Translations under genes and position numbers: made by a program | Notes under the pieces: generated by a model | What the model was told of the DNA's origin: nothing | Seen by the model: the letters and a program-made list of their open reading frames with translations, nothing else | Database searches by the model: none | Assembly (NCBI RefSeq): GCF_030409795.1 | Contig: NZ_JAUFQN010000019.1 | Span: 2,728,001-2,792,000 of the forward strand | Source of the DNA: Flavobacterium paronense | GTDB lineage: Bacteria; Bacteroidota; Bacteroidia; Flavobacteriales; Flavobacteriaceae | Direction of reading: 5' to 3' | DNA: 64,000 nucleotides | Shown here: one piece after another, positions 7,819 to 18,400 of the stretch | Numbering within the stretch: the stretch's first letter is position 1 | Layout: the number at the start of each line of letters is the position of its first letter

Positions 7819-8445
7819 ATGAATTGGTTTAAAAAGTTATTCAAAACAAATGCAATCTCTGAAAACTCAGAAGAAATGAGTAAAAAATACCTTATCGTCG
7901 GTCTTGGGAATATTGGCGCCGAATATGTAAATACGCGTCATAATATTGGTTTCAAAATAGTAGATTATGTGGCTTCAAAACAAGGCGTCTCTTTTGAAAC
8001 AGCAAAATTGGGAGCTGTAACTGAATTCAATATAAAAGGCAGAAAAATTATTCTTTTAAAGCCCAATACCTACATGAATTTAAGTGGCAAAGCTGTCCAA
8101 TATTGGATGCAAAAAGAAAACATAGCTAAAGAAAATGTTTTAGTGATTACCGATGATTTGAATTTGGCTTTCGGAACCATTCGCATAAAAGCAAAAGGGA
8201 CAGATGGCGGACATAATGGATTGAAAAACATCCAGCTCATTTTAAACACTTCTGACTATCCGCGTTTTCGTTTTGGAATTAGTGATGAGTTCAAAAAAGG
8301 ACAACAGGTAGATTACGTTCTTGGTGAATGGAATGCAATTGAAAAAGAAAAACTTCCGGAAAGATTTGAAGTGGCAAAACAAATAGTAGAATCCTTTGCT
8401 TTGGCAGGATTAAATGAAACTATGAACAGTTTTAATGGTAAATAA
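7819..8445 (+). CDS. pth: Peptidyl-tRNA hydrolase
   Basis: Releases tRNA from peptidyl-tRNAs that drop off ribosomes. The core starts at residue 23 with KYLIVGLGNIGAEYVNTRHN (catalytic His and binding Asn), followed by KPNTYMNLSGKAV, the catalytic Asp in VITDDLNL, and KGTDGGHNGLKNI. The first 19 residues are an extension; the ATG at 7876 is an alternative start. I keep 7819 because such extensions are common in flavobacterial Pth. A TACTTTTG box just before 7819 could be the -7 element, which would favour the internal start; this is unresolved. Confidence 0.95.
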   Translation: MNWFKKLFKTNAISENSEEMSKKYLIVGLGNIGAEYVNTRHNIGFKIVDYVASKQGVSFETAKLGAVTEFNIKGRKIILLKPNTYMNLSGKAVQYWMQKENIAKENVLVITDDLNLAFGTIRIKAKGTDGGHNGLKNIQLILNTSDYPRFRFGISDEFKKGQQVDYVLGEWNAIEKEKLPERFEVAKQIVESFALAGLNETMNSFNGK

Positions 8446-8474
8446 AAAAGTCCCGAATAATTCGGGACTTTTTT
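8445..8474. terminator. Terminator between pth and the M43 protease gene
   Basis: AAAAAGTCCCGAA-TAA-TTCGGGACTTTTT is a perfect hairpin with A/T runs on both sides, so it can serve both convergent genes. It begins on the pth stop codon. Confidence 0.9.
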
Positions 8475-8494
8475 ATTTTAATAGCATTAAAGAT

Positions 8495-9736
8495 TTATTC
8501 AATAACTAATTTTTTAGTCACGATTCCTTTATCACTTTTAATATTTACAAAATAAACACCACTAGTTGCGTTATCTAAATTAATAACCTGATTCAAATTA
8601 GCTGATTGATCATAGTTGTTTTCATAAATTGTTTTTCCTGTTACATCAAATACTTCAACAGAATAACCAATCATTATATCTTTAAACTGAATAGTAAAAC
8701 TACCTTTACTTGGATTTGGAAAAATGCTAAAATCGTTTTGTAAAAATGATTCATTTCCTAAAACATCCGTTTTAAACTGACTTGCAATTGTGTTATACCA
8801 CGCTTGCATTCTAGCAGCCTGTCCTGCAGTAAACATATACATACAAGCATCGTTTACATAATCCATGTAATTCATGGTTAAAGCATATTCCGTTGGCTGA
8901 CATCCTGCAACATCTCCTGCAACTGGACAATCATAATTTTCAATTGACAATGAAGGTGTATCACAAACTCTATCACCAGATGTTGCGCAATTAGCTCCAT
9001 CACAACTTTCAAAAGTGTGGTCCAAATTAAAAAAGTGCCCTAATTCATGTGTTAAAGTTCTTCCCAAATCATATGGAGAACCAGGCACATAACCTGTACA
9101 ACCATTTCCTGAACCAAAAGCAGATTTTGCAATTACTACTGTCATTCCCGCAGAAGGCGAACCTCCAAGAGGAGAATAACCTAATATTCCATTTCCGGCA
9201 TTTCTACATACTAAATTTAAATAACCTGCCCATGTAGCATCATTGTCATTATTTCCTAAGAAATCTGTTCCGAAGGTTACTGCTAAGTCACCATTAACCA
9301 AACCAGTTCCAGCTGGATGATTTTGTGTAGCTAACACAAATTCTACTTGTAAACTTCCGGTGTTGGTACCAGGGTAAAATGAAGCATCATTAACAAAATT
9401 AGAAATGTCAGCATTTGTCCCATTATAATCTGCGTTTAAAATATTGATTTGTGATTGTGCTAATGTTCTGAAACAAACTTTTTGAGTAGATGTAGTTGCT
9501 ACAGATGGAAAGTGAACCGCCACAGGAATTCTTATTATGTTGTTAACGCTATTACCATTTTTATTAGAGACCACTTTTTGTAATTCAACATCAAACTTAC
9601 TTTGCTGTTCAAGATAAGCTTGTCTTTGAGCAGGATTACTCATTATTTGTGCCATTTTTTCTTGCATTCCACAAGTTCTATGTTGTGCAAAACTCACTTG
9701 AAAAACAAGTAATACGAAAAGTAATTTTAATTTCAT
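8495..9736 (-). CDS. Secreted M43-type (pappalysin-like) zinc metalloprotease with T9SS sorting domain
   Basis: 413 residues. A signal peptide (MKLKLLFVLLVFQVSFAQ) precedes a catalytic domain with the extended zinc motif HELGHFFNLDH (about residues 230-240) and a later Met-turn MNYMDYVNDACMYMF. The spacing and cysteine-rich loop between them fit the M43 pappalysin-like family. The last 80 residues (FSIFPNPSKGSF to TKKLVIE) are a type A T9SS sorting domain, so the enzyme is exported through the outer membrane and probably kept on the surface or released. Substrate unknown. Transcribed convergently to pth, with the second protease gene upstream in the same direction. Confidence 0.92.
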   Translation of the reverse strand: MKLKLLFVLLVFQVSFAQHRTCGMQEKMAQIMSNPAQRQAYLEQQSKFDVELQKVVSNKNGNSVNNIIRIPVAVHFPSVATTSTQKVCFRTLAQSQINILNADYNGTNADISNFVNDASFYPGTNTGSLQVEFVLATQNHPAGTGLVNGDLAVTFGTDFLGNNDNDATWAGYLNLVCRNAGNGILGYSPLGGSPSAGMTVVIAKSAFGSGNGCTGYVPGSPYDLGRTLTHELGHFFNLDHTFESCDGANCATSGDRVCDTPSLSIENYDCPVAGDVAGCQPTEYALTMNYMDYVNDACMYMFTAGQAARMQAWYNTIASQFKTDVLGNESFLQNDFSIFPNPSKGSFTIQFKDIMIGYSVEVFDVTGKTIYENNYDQSANLNQVINLDNATSGVYFVNIKSDKGIVTKKLVIE

Positions 9737-9883
9737 TTTTGGTGGTATTAAATTTTAAAGTCGTCAAAATTAAACAAATGTTTTACATAAAATAATTTTT
9801 AACACAAATTTGAAGTGAATATTGATTCTTTGTCAGTTTAACTATAATTATTTGCTTTTTAGATAAGTATAGCGCTACAACTA

Positions 9884-9914
9884 TAAAAAAAGAGGTGATA
9901 AACACCTCTTTTTA
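9884..9914. terminator. Terminator after the reprolysin-like protease gene
   Basis: AAAAAAAGAGGTG-ATAAA-CACCTCTTTTT is a perfect hairpin 22 bases past the stop codon of the minus-strand gene. Confidence 0.88.
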
Positions 9915-9935
9915 AACTATTTTATAATTAGTGGT

Positions 9936-12620
9936 TTATTCAACCACAATTTTTTTGGTTTGTTTTATTTCTCCATCAGTAACAGTCAATAAATAAACTC
10001 CGGCTTGTGCATTGTTTAATTGAATGTTTTGATTGAATGTAGCACTGTTTTCAAAATTGTTTCCCAAAATTACTCTTCCTCTCATGTCGTGAACTAATAC
10101 TTTCACACCATTACCATTTGAAGAATTATTTGTAAATTGAATATTGAAATTACCATTATTTGGGTTTGGATAAACCGCAAAATCTGTAAAACCAAATGTT
10201 GGAGTTTCTAATCTATATGCGTCCGTACAAACTTGAATAGACCAAGAGTTTATTCTTCCTGTATCACCGGTATAATAATCTGAGACTGACAAGGTCCATA
10301 AACCGTTAGAGTTGTCACCATTAAAAGGATACAAAGGCGATGAAGGAGAAAATGACCCTGCCATATTGGCCACACATGTGAAATCAGGAGAACCATCATT
10401 TAAAGTAACATTAAAATTATTATTACCAGCACATGCTCTTTCCCAAACAGCTACTTTTTTTCCTGATGGATTAGTTATAGTAATTAATAAATCATTTGGG
10501 TAAGTATGTGTTACGTTTAGCCCGATGTTTACATCAGAAATTATTCCGCTTACAGGCACATTTATTGTGTTTGACGCCACTGTTCCTGGTGTTTCTGCTC
10601 CAGCTCCATCTGGTATAACTAATGCAGTTGAATTTGTATAAGTATTACATGTTGTATCTATAGCATAACCAAGAGCAATATTTTTTGATACAGCATAAAA
10701 TACATTTCCTATAGCTTCAATTAATATTCTACACGTTGGAGCTGCCACACTTGGAAGCATTATAGTTTCTGAACCATCATTAGCAGTACTTGCCGCCAAG
10801 ACTGTTGGGAAAGTAGCTCCACCATCCGTAGATAATAAAATATTTACATTGGCAGTGTTGATTCCGCTTCCGGTAGTTCCGGCAACATTCCATGTAATTG
10901 TTTGTGTCGTTCCTGGAGTCCATAAAGTATTTGCTGTACTTGGATTTGTTATTGCAAAAGCACCACCCGCATCTACAACAGTTACTGTAGTTGCTGCGCT
11001 GTTAGTTTGACCTCCACCTAGAACATTGTCTCTAACTGTGAAAGCAAAAGCTAATGATCTAGCAACAGAAGAAACGGTTTCCCATTTAGTGACTAGATAT
11101 CCAGCTAAAACATCAGAAAACTGCGGAAAATATCTAACTGATGAAGCGCTTGGAGGACGTGATCTGAAATTTGGTCCGTCTGTTTTAGTTGATGAAGGAA
11201 AAGTAGTCGTTCCTCCAACAGCTGTTGCGTCATTATTTTGTTCCCAGCAATAGGTCAATACTTCACCTATTGTTCCGGTTCCGGTTCCTGAAAGTTTAAA
11301 TGCAGTACTTACAGGTATTGTATAAGCTGCTCCTGATACAGTTACAACTGGTTTAGGATTAGTAAGCGCTATACTTGTACTAACCGGACAAGTTTTAGTA
11401 CCTAAATTTGTTTGTATTTGAAGGATACTTTTATAGTGATAATAATCGTCTGAATGCATTTGCATATCGGTTCCGCCTCCACCAATACCTGCATAAGCCA
11501 TGATTGTCGATCCTGAACCTGGCTCAACATTTACAGTATTATTTTCAGTAGTGTGAGTAAATGTGTGATTTCCTCCCATTTGGTGACCCATTTCATGGGC
11601 AACATAATCAATATCAAAAGTATCTCCTTCAGGAATATCATTTGCAGGTGATGTGATTCCGCTCCCTTTTGAACCGTTTACACAAACACAGCCTACACAA
11701 CCTGCATTTCCACCTCCACCTGACGCACCAAATAAATGTCCAATATCATAATTAGCTTCTGTTATAACGCTTGTCAAATTTGCTTGCAATTCTGCGTTCC
11801 AGTTAGCCATATTTGCTGCATCAGAATAAGGGTCAGAAGCTGCATCCGTATAAATTACTAAATCATCATTAGCAATAATTAATAATTTTACAGCTAAATC
11901 TTTTTCATATACACCATTACATCTTGTCATTGTAGCATTCATTGCTGCCAAAGCTCCTGCAACAGTTCCACCGTGGTATACAGCATACTCACCTGTACAG
12001 GATAAAGCAAGTTTCATTGTTTTATAGGATTGTGTATTTGAAAGAGTTGAATTTACTAATTTATTTGAAAGACTTTGATTAATCATAATATCTTCAGTAC
12101 TACAAGTAAAAGGTAATTTACCCTTAGTTCTAGTTGCTGAATCAAAAATTACATAAACAGAACTATCTTTAGTATAGGGTTCAATAAATTCGGTTCCTAT
12201 ATCAGCTCTAAAAACCATAGTTTGAATTCCTCTTGGAGAAAGACTAAAGTTTAAAACTGCTGAAGGATCTGTTATTCCTTTTCCAACATACGCTCTGATT
12301 TCTGGGTATTTAGCTTGTAATGCTGGTTCAAAATTAGAAGATTCCCAAACTTGGAATTTTTCCAAATCTCCATTCACATTTGGTAATTGAATCACAATTC
12401 CGGCATTTCCAGATGCCTTTTGTTGAACATTAGCAAGTGACTGCTTAAATTGAGCGGCATTGAATTCTAATAATTTTTGGTTAACAGAATAAGAAGTTTG
12501 TCTTATTTTTTCTGACGTAACCGCTTTGTTGTTATCGAGAAGTTTCCAAGAACTATCCCTTTGTGAAAAAGAAAAAGTAACAGAAAAAAGGAAGACAACT
12601 AAAAGTAAAATTTTTTTCAT
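9936..12620 (-). CDS. Secreted reprolysin-like (M12B) metalloprotease with P-domain and T9SS sorting domain
   Basis: 894 residues. The signal peptide (ending near VTFSFSQ) is followed by a propeptide-like region, then a zinc protease domain with HEMGHQMGGNHTF at about residue 342, preceded by GCVGCVCVNGSKG and DIPEGDTFDIDYVA, matching the reprolysin-like family of Bacteroidota. A beta-sandwich follows, then a proprotein convertase P-domain (about 690-800, with THTYPNDLLITITNPSG and WTLSVSDYYTGDTG). The last 80 residues (FAVYPNPNNGNF to IVVE) are a type A T9SS signal. It is therefore a surface or secreted protease. A candidate promoter lies at 12648-12677. Confidence 0.93.
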   Translation of the reverse strand: MKKILLLVVFLFSVTFSFSQRDSSWKLLDNNKAVTSEKIRQTSYSVNQKLLEFNAAQFKQSLANVQQKASGNAGIVIQLPNVNGDLEKFQVWESSNFEPALQAKYPEIRAYVGKGITDPSAVLNFSLSPRGIQTMVFRADIGTEFIEPYTKDSSVYVIFDSATRTKGKLPFTCSTEDIMINQSLSNKLVNSTLSNTQSYKTMKLALSCTGEYAVYHGGTVAGALAAMNATMTRCNGVYEKDLAVKLLIIANDDLVIYTDAASDPYSDAANMANWNAELQANLTSVITEANYDIGHLFGASGGGGNAGCVGCVCVNGSKGSGITSPANDIPEGDTFDIDYVAHEMGHQMGGNHTFTHTTENNTVNVEPGSGSTIMAYAGIGGGGTDMQMHSDDYYHYKSILQIQTNLGTKTCPVSTSIALTNPKPVVTVSGAAYTIPVSTAFKLSGTGTGTIGEVLTYCWEQNNDATAVGGTTTFPSSTKTDGPNFRSRPPSASSVRYFPQFSDVLAGYLVTKWETVSSVARSLAFAFTVRDNVLGGGQTNSAATTVTVVDAGGAFAITNPSTANTLWTPGTTQTITWNVAGTTGSGINTANVNILLSTDGGATFPTVLAASTANDGSETIMLPSVAAPTCRILIEAIGNVFYAVSKNIALGYAIDTTCNTYTNSTALVIPDGAGAETPGTVASNTINVPVSGIISDVNIGLNVTHTYPNDLLITITNPSGKKVAVWERACAGNNNFNVTLNDGSPDFTCVANMAGSFSPSSPLYPFNGDNSNGLWTLSVSDYYTGDTGRINSWSIQVCTDAYRLETPTFGFTDFAVYPNPNNGNFNIQFTNNSSNGNGVKVLVHDMRGRVILGNNFENSATFNQNIQLNNAQAGVYLLTVTDGEIKQTKKIVVE

Positions 12621-12647
12621 GATTTAGATTGTTAATTTAATAGAGAG

Positions 12648-12677
12648 TAAAGATAGTTATCTTTCAAATATTTGCAA
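12648..12677 (-). promoter_or_regulatory. Candidate promoter of the reprolysin-like protease gene
   Basis: On the minus strand TTG (12677-12675), a 19-base spacer and TATCTTTA (12655-12648) match the Bacteroidota promoter pattern except the last base. The start codon is 28 bases further. Confidence 0.5.
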
Positions 12678-12805
12678 ATTGGAGCTCTGTTTTTTAAATT
12701 ATTTACTGTAAACTTTAACATACGCCTATTAATTCACGTTTTTTTGATGAAAATTATTATATTAAATTTCTAAAACATATTTTTGCATATTACTTATACA
12801 ATTCC

Positions 12806-13738
12806 TTGAAAATATTCAATTCCATAAAATCATTCCATGCCGATAAGCCAACAATTGTTACTATTGGTACTTTTGATGGAGTTCATCTTGGTCATCGAAA
12901 AATTCTGGAACAAATTACCAAAAGTGCCCATGATTTGAATTGTGAAAGCTTGGTGCTTACTTTTTTCCCGCATCCTCGAATGGTGCTTCAGGAAGATACC
13001 GAAATGAAGCAACTCAATACCTTAGATGAAAAAATAGAATTACTAGATGGTCTAGGAATTGACAATCTTGTTGTGCATCCATTTGACAAAGAATTTTCAA
13101 GGTTAACTGCCGAAGAATTTGTCAAAGAAGTTTTAGTAGCTATTTTCAAAATCAAAAAAATCATCATCGGGCATGACCACCGCTTTGGGAGAAACAGAAC
13201 CGCGAACATTGATGATTTAATCAATTTTGGCCAAAACTATGGTTTTGAAGTTGAACAAATTTCAGCAGAAGAAATCAATGAGGTTTCTATTAGTTCAACC
13301 AAAATAAGAAATGCATATTTAGAAGGTAATATTGAATTGGCAGCAACTTATTTGGGATACAATTACCCATTAACCGGAGTAGTTTCTAAAGGCAAACAAC
13401 TTGGCAGAACTATTGGTTTTCCGACAGCGAACATAAAAATAACTGAAAACTATAAACTCATTCCGCTTAATGGCGTTTATATTGTCAAAAGCACCTTTGG
13501 CAAAAAAGTCGTTTTCGGTATGATGAATATTGGAACACGGCCTACTTTTGATGGCTTTAATCAAACTATAGAAATCCATTTTTTTGATTTTAATCAGGAT
13601 TTGTACAATCAAAAAATTACAGTTTGCTTGCTAAAAAGAATTCGTTCTGAGCAAAAATTCGAATCAGTTGAAGCACTCAAAAATCAATTATTGGCAGATA
13701 AAAAAACCAGTCAAGATTATATTCTGTCGCTGACATAA
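12806..13738 (+). CDS. ribF: Bifunctional riboflavin kinase/FAD synthetase
   Basis: Converts riboflavin to FMN and FMN to FAD. 310 residues, a normal length. The N-terminal FAD synthetase (nucleotidyltransferase) part shows GTFDGVHLGHRKIL and GHDHRFGRNRTAN; the C-terminal kinase shows GRTIGFPTANI and the beta-barrel NGVYIVKS...MNIGTRPTF. The start is a TTG; no ATG gives the full N-terminal strand. The gene stands alone, divergent from the protease gene. Confidence 0.96.
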   Translation: MKIFNSIKSFHADKPTIVTIGTFDGVHLGHRKILEQITKSAHDLNCESLVLTFFPHPRMVLQEDTEMKQLNTLDEKIELLDGLGIDNLVVHPFDKEFSRLTAEEFVKEVLVAIFKIKKIIIGHDHRFGRNRTANIDDLINFGQNYGFEVEQISAEEINEVSISSTKIRNAYLEGNIELAATYLGYNYPLTGVVSKGKQLGRTIGFPTANIKITENYKLIPLNGVYIVKSTFGKKVVFGMMNIGTRPTFDGFNQTIEIHFFDFNQDLYNQKITVCLLKRIRSEQKFESVEALKNQLLADKKTSQDYILSLT

Positions 13739-13859
13739 TTCTTATTTATTTTATTTTATACTAAAGGATTTTCATCTTTTTTGTTAAATAATTACCTTAT
13801 AAAAGATATTTCCTTAAATTTGATTGTTTACTTTTATTATTCACTCAAATCAATTTAAG

Positions 13860-14303
13860 ATGAAAATAGCAAGAGAACTTTCAAACGGAATCCTAATTTT
13901 TGCCGGAATTGCGATTTACTTTTTAGTAATAGAATTTTTTGGTTTATCTCACATCCTTTATTTAAGAATGTTCAATGCCTTAATTGTATTTTATGGTGTA
14001 AACCGAACATTAAAATCAAATTTCAAAGAAGAAAAATTGGGCTATGTCACTAATTTGCTTTCCGCGGGAATAACAGCTATTACAGGTGTTTTACTAAGTG
14101 TTGTTGGTTTACTTTGTTATATTTATTTAAGAGGTGGAGATAGTTATATTGACACACTTTCTGAAGATTTTTTATTTGGCGGAAAACCTTCAGCAAATCA
14201 ATACTGCATTGGTGTTTTATTTGAAGGATTGGCTTCTGCTGTGATTGTTGTTTTTATCACTATGCAACTCTGGAGAAACAAAACATCTTCAGAAGATTCA
14301 TAA
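13860..14303 (+). CDS. Small four-helix membrane protein, unknown function
   Basis: 147 residues from the ATG at 13860; an upstream in-frame ATG at 13824 adds 12 residues but no signal, and the hydrophobic first helix fits the later start better. Four hydrophobic segments are visible at about residues 9-27, 30-45, 66-92 and 117-140, with a short polar loop GGDSYIDTLSED between the last two. The layout resembles DUF4199-type small membrane proteins of Bacteroidota, but I do not recognise it firmly. It stands between ribF and bioB in the same direction, ending 24 bases before the bioB promoter. Confidence 0.65.
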   Translation: MKIARELSNGILIFAGIAIYFLVIEFFGLSHILYLRMFNALIVFYGVNRTLKSNFKEEKLGYVTNLLSAGITAITGVLLSVVGLLCYIYLRGGDSYIDTLSEDFLFGGKPSANQYCIGVLFEGLASAVIVVFITMQLWRNKTSSEDS

Positions 14304-14327
14304 ATTCCTTATTATCGTTTCACAAAA

Positions 14328-14358
14328 TTGTAACTTACATACAATTTAACTACTTTTG
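14328..14358 (+). promoter_or_regulatory. Candidate bioB promoter
   Basis: TTG (14328-14330), a 20-base spacer and a perfect TACTTTTG (14351-14358). Transcription would start near 14365, only about 15 bases before the ATG at 14380. Confidence 0.65.
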
Positions 14359-14378
14359 GTGCACTATAAAATTGCACC
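14358..14378 (+). promoter_or_regulatory. Inverted repeat over the bioB transcription start (candidate operator)
   Basis: GGTGCA-CTATAAAAT-TGCACC is a perfect 6-bp inverted repeat that touches the -7 box and ends one base before the start codon. Its position would suit a repressor site; no regulator is assigned. Confidence 0.4.
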
Positions 14379-14379
14379 T

Positions 14380-15465
14380 ATGAGCATCACAAAACACAAT
14401 TGGACTAAGGAAGAAATTATTGCTATTTATAACAAACCGATGATGGATTTGCTGTATGAAGCAGCAACGATTCATAGAGAACAGCATGACCCAAATGTTG
14501 TTCAAGTTTCCACTTTACTATCAATAAAAACAGGCGGTTGTCCAGAAGACTGCGGATATTGTCCACAAGCTGCCAGGTATCATACCGATATTGAGGGTAA
14601 TGATTTAATGTCGGTAAGTCAGGTAAAAGCTCAAGCTTTACGAGCCAAATCAAATGGTTCTTCAAGAGTTTGTATGGGTGCAGCATGGCGTAATGTAAAA
14701 GACGGTGAAGAATTTGACCAAGTATTAGAAATGGTAAGAACCATCAATAAACTGGATATGGAAGTATGCTGTACGTTAGGAATGATTACCGAAAATCAGG
14801 CGCAGCGTCTTGCCGAAGCTGGTTTATATGCTTACAATCACAACCTAGACACTTCCGAAGATTATTATAAAGAAGTCATTTCAACCCGAGGTTTTGAAGA
14901 CCGATTAGAAACCATCGAAAACGTTCGTAAAACTAATGTAACGGTTTGTAGCGGTGGAATAATTGGAATGGGAGAAAGTATTGAAGACAGAGCCGGAATG
15001 CTAGTGGCACTTTCAACTTTAAATCCACAACCGGAATCAGTGCCAATAAATGCCTTGGTAGCTGTAGAAGGAACCCCAATGGAAAATGAAAAACCTGTTG
15101 AAATTTGGGAAATGATTCGAATGGTAGCTACTACCCGAATTGTAATGCCTGAAACTCAAGTGCGTCTTTCTGCAGGAAGAACCGAAATGTCTCGTGAAGG
15201 ACAAGCCATGTGTTTCTTTGCCGGAGCTAATTCTATTTTTGCCGGAGATAAATTATTAACTACGCCAAACCCAGATGTAAATGAAGACATGAAAATGTTT
15301 GAAACCTTAGGTTTGGTAGCTCAAAAACCTTTTATCAAAATAATGCAGCCTACCACTGTAGAAGCAGCAGATTCTAAATATCAAGCAATGGGAGAAAAAC
15401 CAAAATGGTCTCGTCCTGGGCATTCAATTGAAAGGAATATAGAAGCCTCTACAAAAGGGAAATAA
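14380..15465 (+). CDS. bioB: Biotin synthase
   Basis: Radical SAM enzyme that inserts sulfur into dethiobiotin, the last step of biotin synthesis. From the ATG at 14380 it has 361 residues; the ATG at 14356 lies inside the predicted promoter and is less likely. The 4Fe-4S cluster motif CPEDCGYC is present in KTGGCPEDCGYCPQAARY, as are the 2Fe-2S ligand regions (SSRVCMGAAWR, VCCTLGM, NVTVCSGGIIGMGE) and the arginine near RLSAGR. It is separated by about 10 kb from the remaining biotin genes (26.4-31.1 kb). Confidence 0.97.
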   Translation: MSITKHNWTKEEIIAIYNKPMMDLLYEAATIHREQHDPNVVQVSTLLSIKTGGCPEDCGYCPQAARYHTDIEGNDLMSVSQVKAQALRAKSNGSSRVCMGAAWRNVKDGEEFDQVLEMVRTINKLDMEVCCTLGMITENQAQRLAEAGLYAYNHNLDTSEDYYKEVISTRGFEDRLETIENVRKTNVTVCSGGIIGMGESIEDRAGMLVALSTLNPQPESVPINALVAVEGTPMENEKPVEIWEMIRMVATTRIVMPETQVRLSAGRTEMSREGQAMCFFAGANSIFAGDKLLTTPNPDVNEDMKMFETLGLVAQKPFIKIMQPTTVEAADSKYQAMGEKPKWSRPGHSIERNIEASTKGK

Positions 15466-15484
15466 GATTTCACAACTTATTAAA

Positions 15485-18400
15485 TTATTTGGCTAATTTT
15501 TTAGTAACTACTTCTCCATTTACCAATTTAATTTTTGCAATTATTATGCGAGGAAAATTTGATGAAACAATAGAAAATTGATTAGAATTTACACTCTCTT
15601 TTTGACACAATTCCCGTCCTAATATATCAAAAAGTTTCAGTGAAGAAATTAACTGTGAATTAGATTCTAAAATTAATTCATTGTTTAAATTGTAAACAAA
15701 AATCTCATTTGATTTATCATCATTTATTTTTTCATCATCATGAGAATGTCTTCTATAACGCAATCTAAATCGGCTGTCAAAAGTTCCTGAATCTGATGTA
15801 AAGGTATAAGGGGCTAAACGCAAATCATATATGCCACCAGTTAATAAATCCTCTAAATAAATATTCTTATTGGCATTTTGAAAAAATCCATCCAGAGCTC
15901 CAATTGCTATTGAATAAGTGCCTGTAGTTCTGATTTTTACTCCTAAAGGAACAATATCTGAAGAATTAAAAGGTAAAGGTCTTCCTTGAATACTCGCAGA
16001 TTCATTATTTATTAATGAATAAATACTCATACCATTACCTGCTTTAAAATAAACATCATAAAGCCTGTCTTTTGCAATTGTTGCTCCCTCTACATAACCA
16101 AGTAACAACCTACTTGAATCATTAGCCTGATCGATTAAATCAAGCCATATCCTTCCGTTTTCAGGTGGATTACGTCGATTTAAAGCAGAAGAATTTTTAT
16201 AAAAATAACTGTTGTCATAATAGGTGTTTGGTGTGCCAACAGTTTCCCTTAACGAATTATTAAAGGTAACTTTTTGAGTAGAATCAGCAGGTCCGTCATT
16301 CATTATTACAAAAAAACCCTGGCCTGAAGCAATGTATCCATTAAAGGCACTTGGACCGCTACTAGTTCCTGTAGCATTATAGGTAATATAATCTCCGGGA
16401 TTGTAATTGTATACATAATTACCATAAAAAGGGTCTAAAATTGCTGAACTAGGTAATGTTCCGTGCGTCCATAAACGAATATTTCCATCAATACTTGTAT
16501 TTAGAGTCAAAAATTTAATAGCATTAATAGAACAAGGATAAGGATTGCCAAGTAAATTCCAATTGTCATCTTTGATAGTTCTCATAACCCCATTTGGTCC
16601 AACTGTCCCTGCATTTGTGTCATCCCCTCTAAATATGGAAGGTTGACAAACACCATTAAATGGATTTCCGGTAAATGTTGCTGTATAATTTGCTGCGCTG
16701 GTATTTGAAAAACCATTTGGTGCTCTTACTATATAACCTTTACATTCAGCCATTGTCTCAGCAGTATTTTGCCAGTTCCCTTCACCTCCATTTGCATTTA
16801 TCAGAGTAGTAACCCATTTAAAAATTAAAGAACTCGGGCTTCCAGGAGATACGCTGGTAACAGGAAAACCTAATACAGGTGAAGACCAATATACATAATC
16901 TAACAACTTAACACTTGCTGTTCTTTCAACGTTTATACTGCCTGTATTAATTCCGGAATCATCTATTTGAACCAAAGAACCATTATTTTTAACAATTACA
17001 TTCCCTGTTGGTGTCACAGTCAAGTTATATTGAATTGCAACATATTGATTAGCAAAAATAGTCAGTACTTTTCCAGCATTAACTAGTACACTACATGCTT
17101 CAAAACTACCATTGGGAGTAGTATTATAATTCCCATCAATTATCGCTAATTTAGAAAGTGTTGGCGTACCATTTGACCAAGTTGTACCATTCCAAGTTGT
17201 TGATGTAGCGGCTGAATAGGAATAATTTCCTATATCAGAATAATCATTAGTCGTAACACAAGCGGACGAACCTGAACCTGTCCAATCAATAACTGTCCAA
17301 TCCGAGGTGTTAAAAGTTGTAGTAGGCATAGTTGCTGTGGTTTTTCGTCTAAAATCTGCTCCTGATGTCCCTATTCCTAGAGAAGAAGACCAATTACTAT
17401 CGCTATATGCACCCCATATATCAATCATTGTACTTCCTTTGAATAATGCTATTTGATCATCCGCATTTGTGCCAAAATTGATTCCATTCGCATTTGTTTG
17501 AAGGTTAGCTAAAGAACCGTCTCCACCCATAACGCCACAAGTAAATCCACTCTCCGATGTACTTACAACATAAGTCTGACCATTAGCCAACGTTCCTGAA
17601 AATGCAGGTATTAAACTAACTCCCGTAGTTGAATAGGGAGAAGTAGCACCATCTTGATAAAACTGTAAACTATAATCAGCTAGATTTACAGTAGCACCTG
17701 TAGCATTATAAATTTCGATGTAACTTAGTCCTCCATAATTTGAATCCGTAACCTCACTTATAAACAAATCGGTAACATAACCACAAATTGGTACAGTGGG
17801 AAGTACTGTAAAAGTTGAAGTAACACTACATGGTTGCGTATCTGAAATAACTAAATTACCCGTTGTAGCTCCAATTGGTACAGTAACAACTAATTGAGTA
17901 GCTGAACTTGAAACTGTTGTAGCGTTAACTCCGTTAAAAATGGCTGATGCTCCTAACAAACTTCCTGCTGAAGCTGTAATAGTTACTTGACTTCCAATTA
18001 TACCTGCTGCAGGTGATATTGATGTTATAGATGGTGGAGTACAGGTAGGGGCGGTTGTAGTAGTTGTTCCGTTTAGTTGAACATTAATAACATTAGACCC
18101 TACATCAAAACCTCCAGTTCCACCTGTCCCTGTTGCACCAATTCCATATACTCTAAACGTAGTTGCGGTTGTAATATTTAATAATCCCGAAATAGAAATA
18201 GTATATGCTGTTGGCCCACTTAAAGAAGCTGCTACCGCAACACTTCCTAAATTTGTTGTGAAACCATCAACTGAAGACCTAAGAACAATGGTTGAAGGAC
18301 CGGTACCTGAACTATCCCACCCAAAGACTAATGACGTTGGTGTAAAATCAGATAGGGAATTTGGTGTTACTATAAATTGGATATAGTCGTTTCCAGCAAT

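Noticed and set aside
9135..9158. GTCATTCCCGCAGAAGGCG inside the M43 protease gene, similar to the 2917 repeat
   Set aside because: It encodes the ordinary protease residues SPSAGMTV and lacks the second hairpin arm; chance resemblance.
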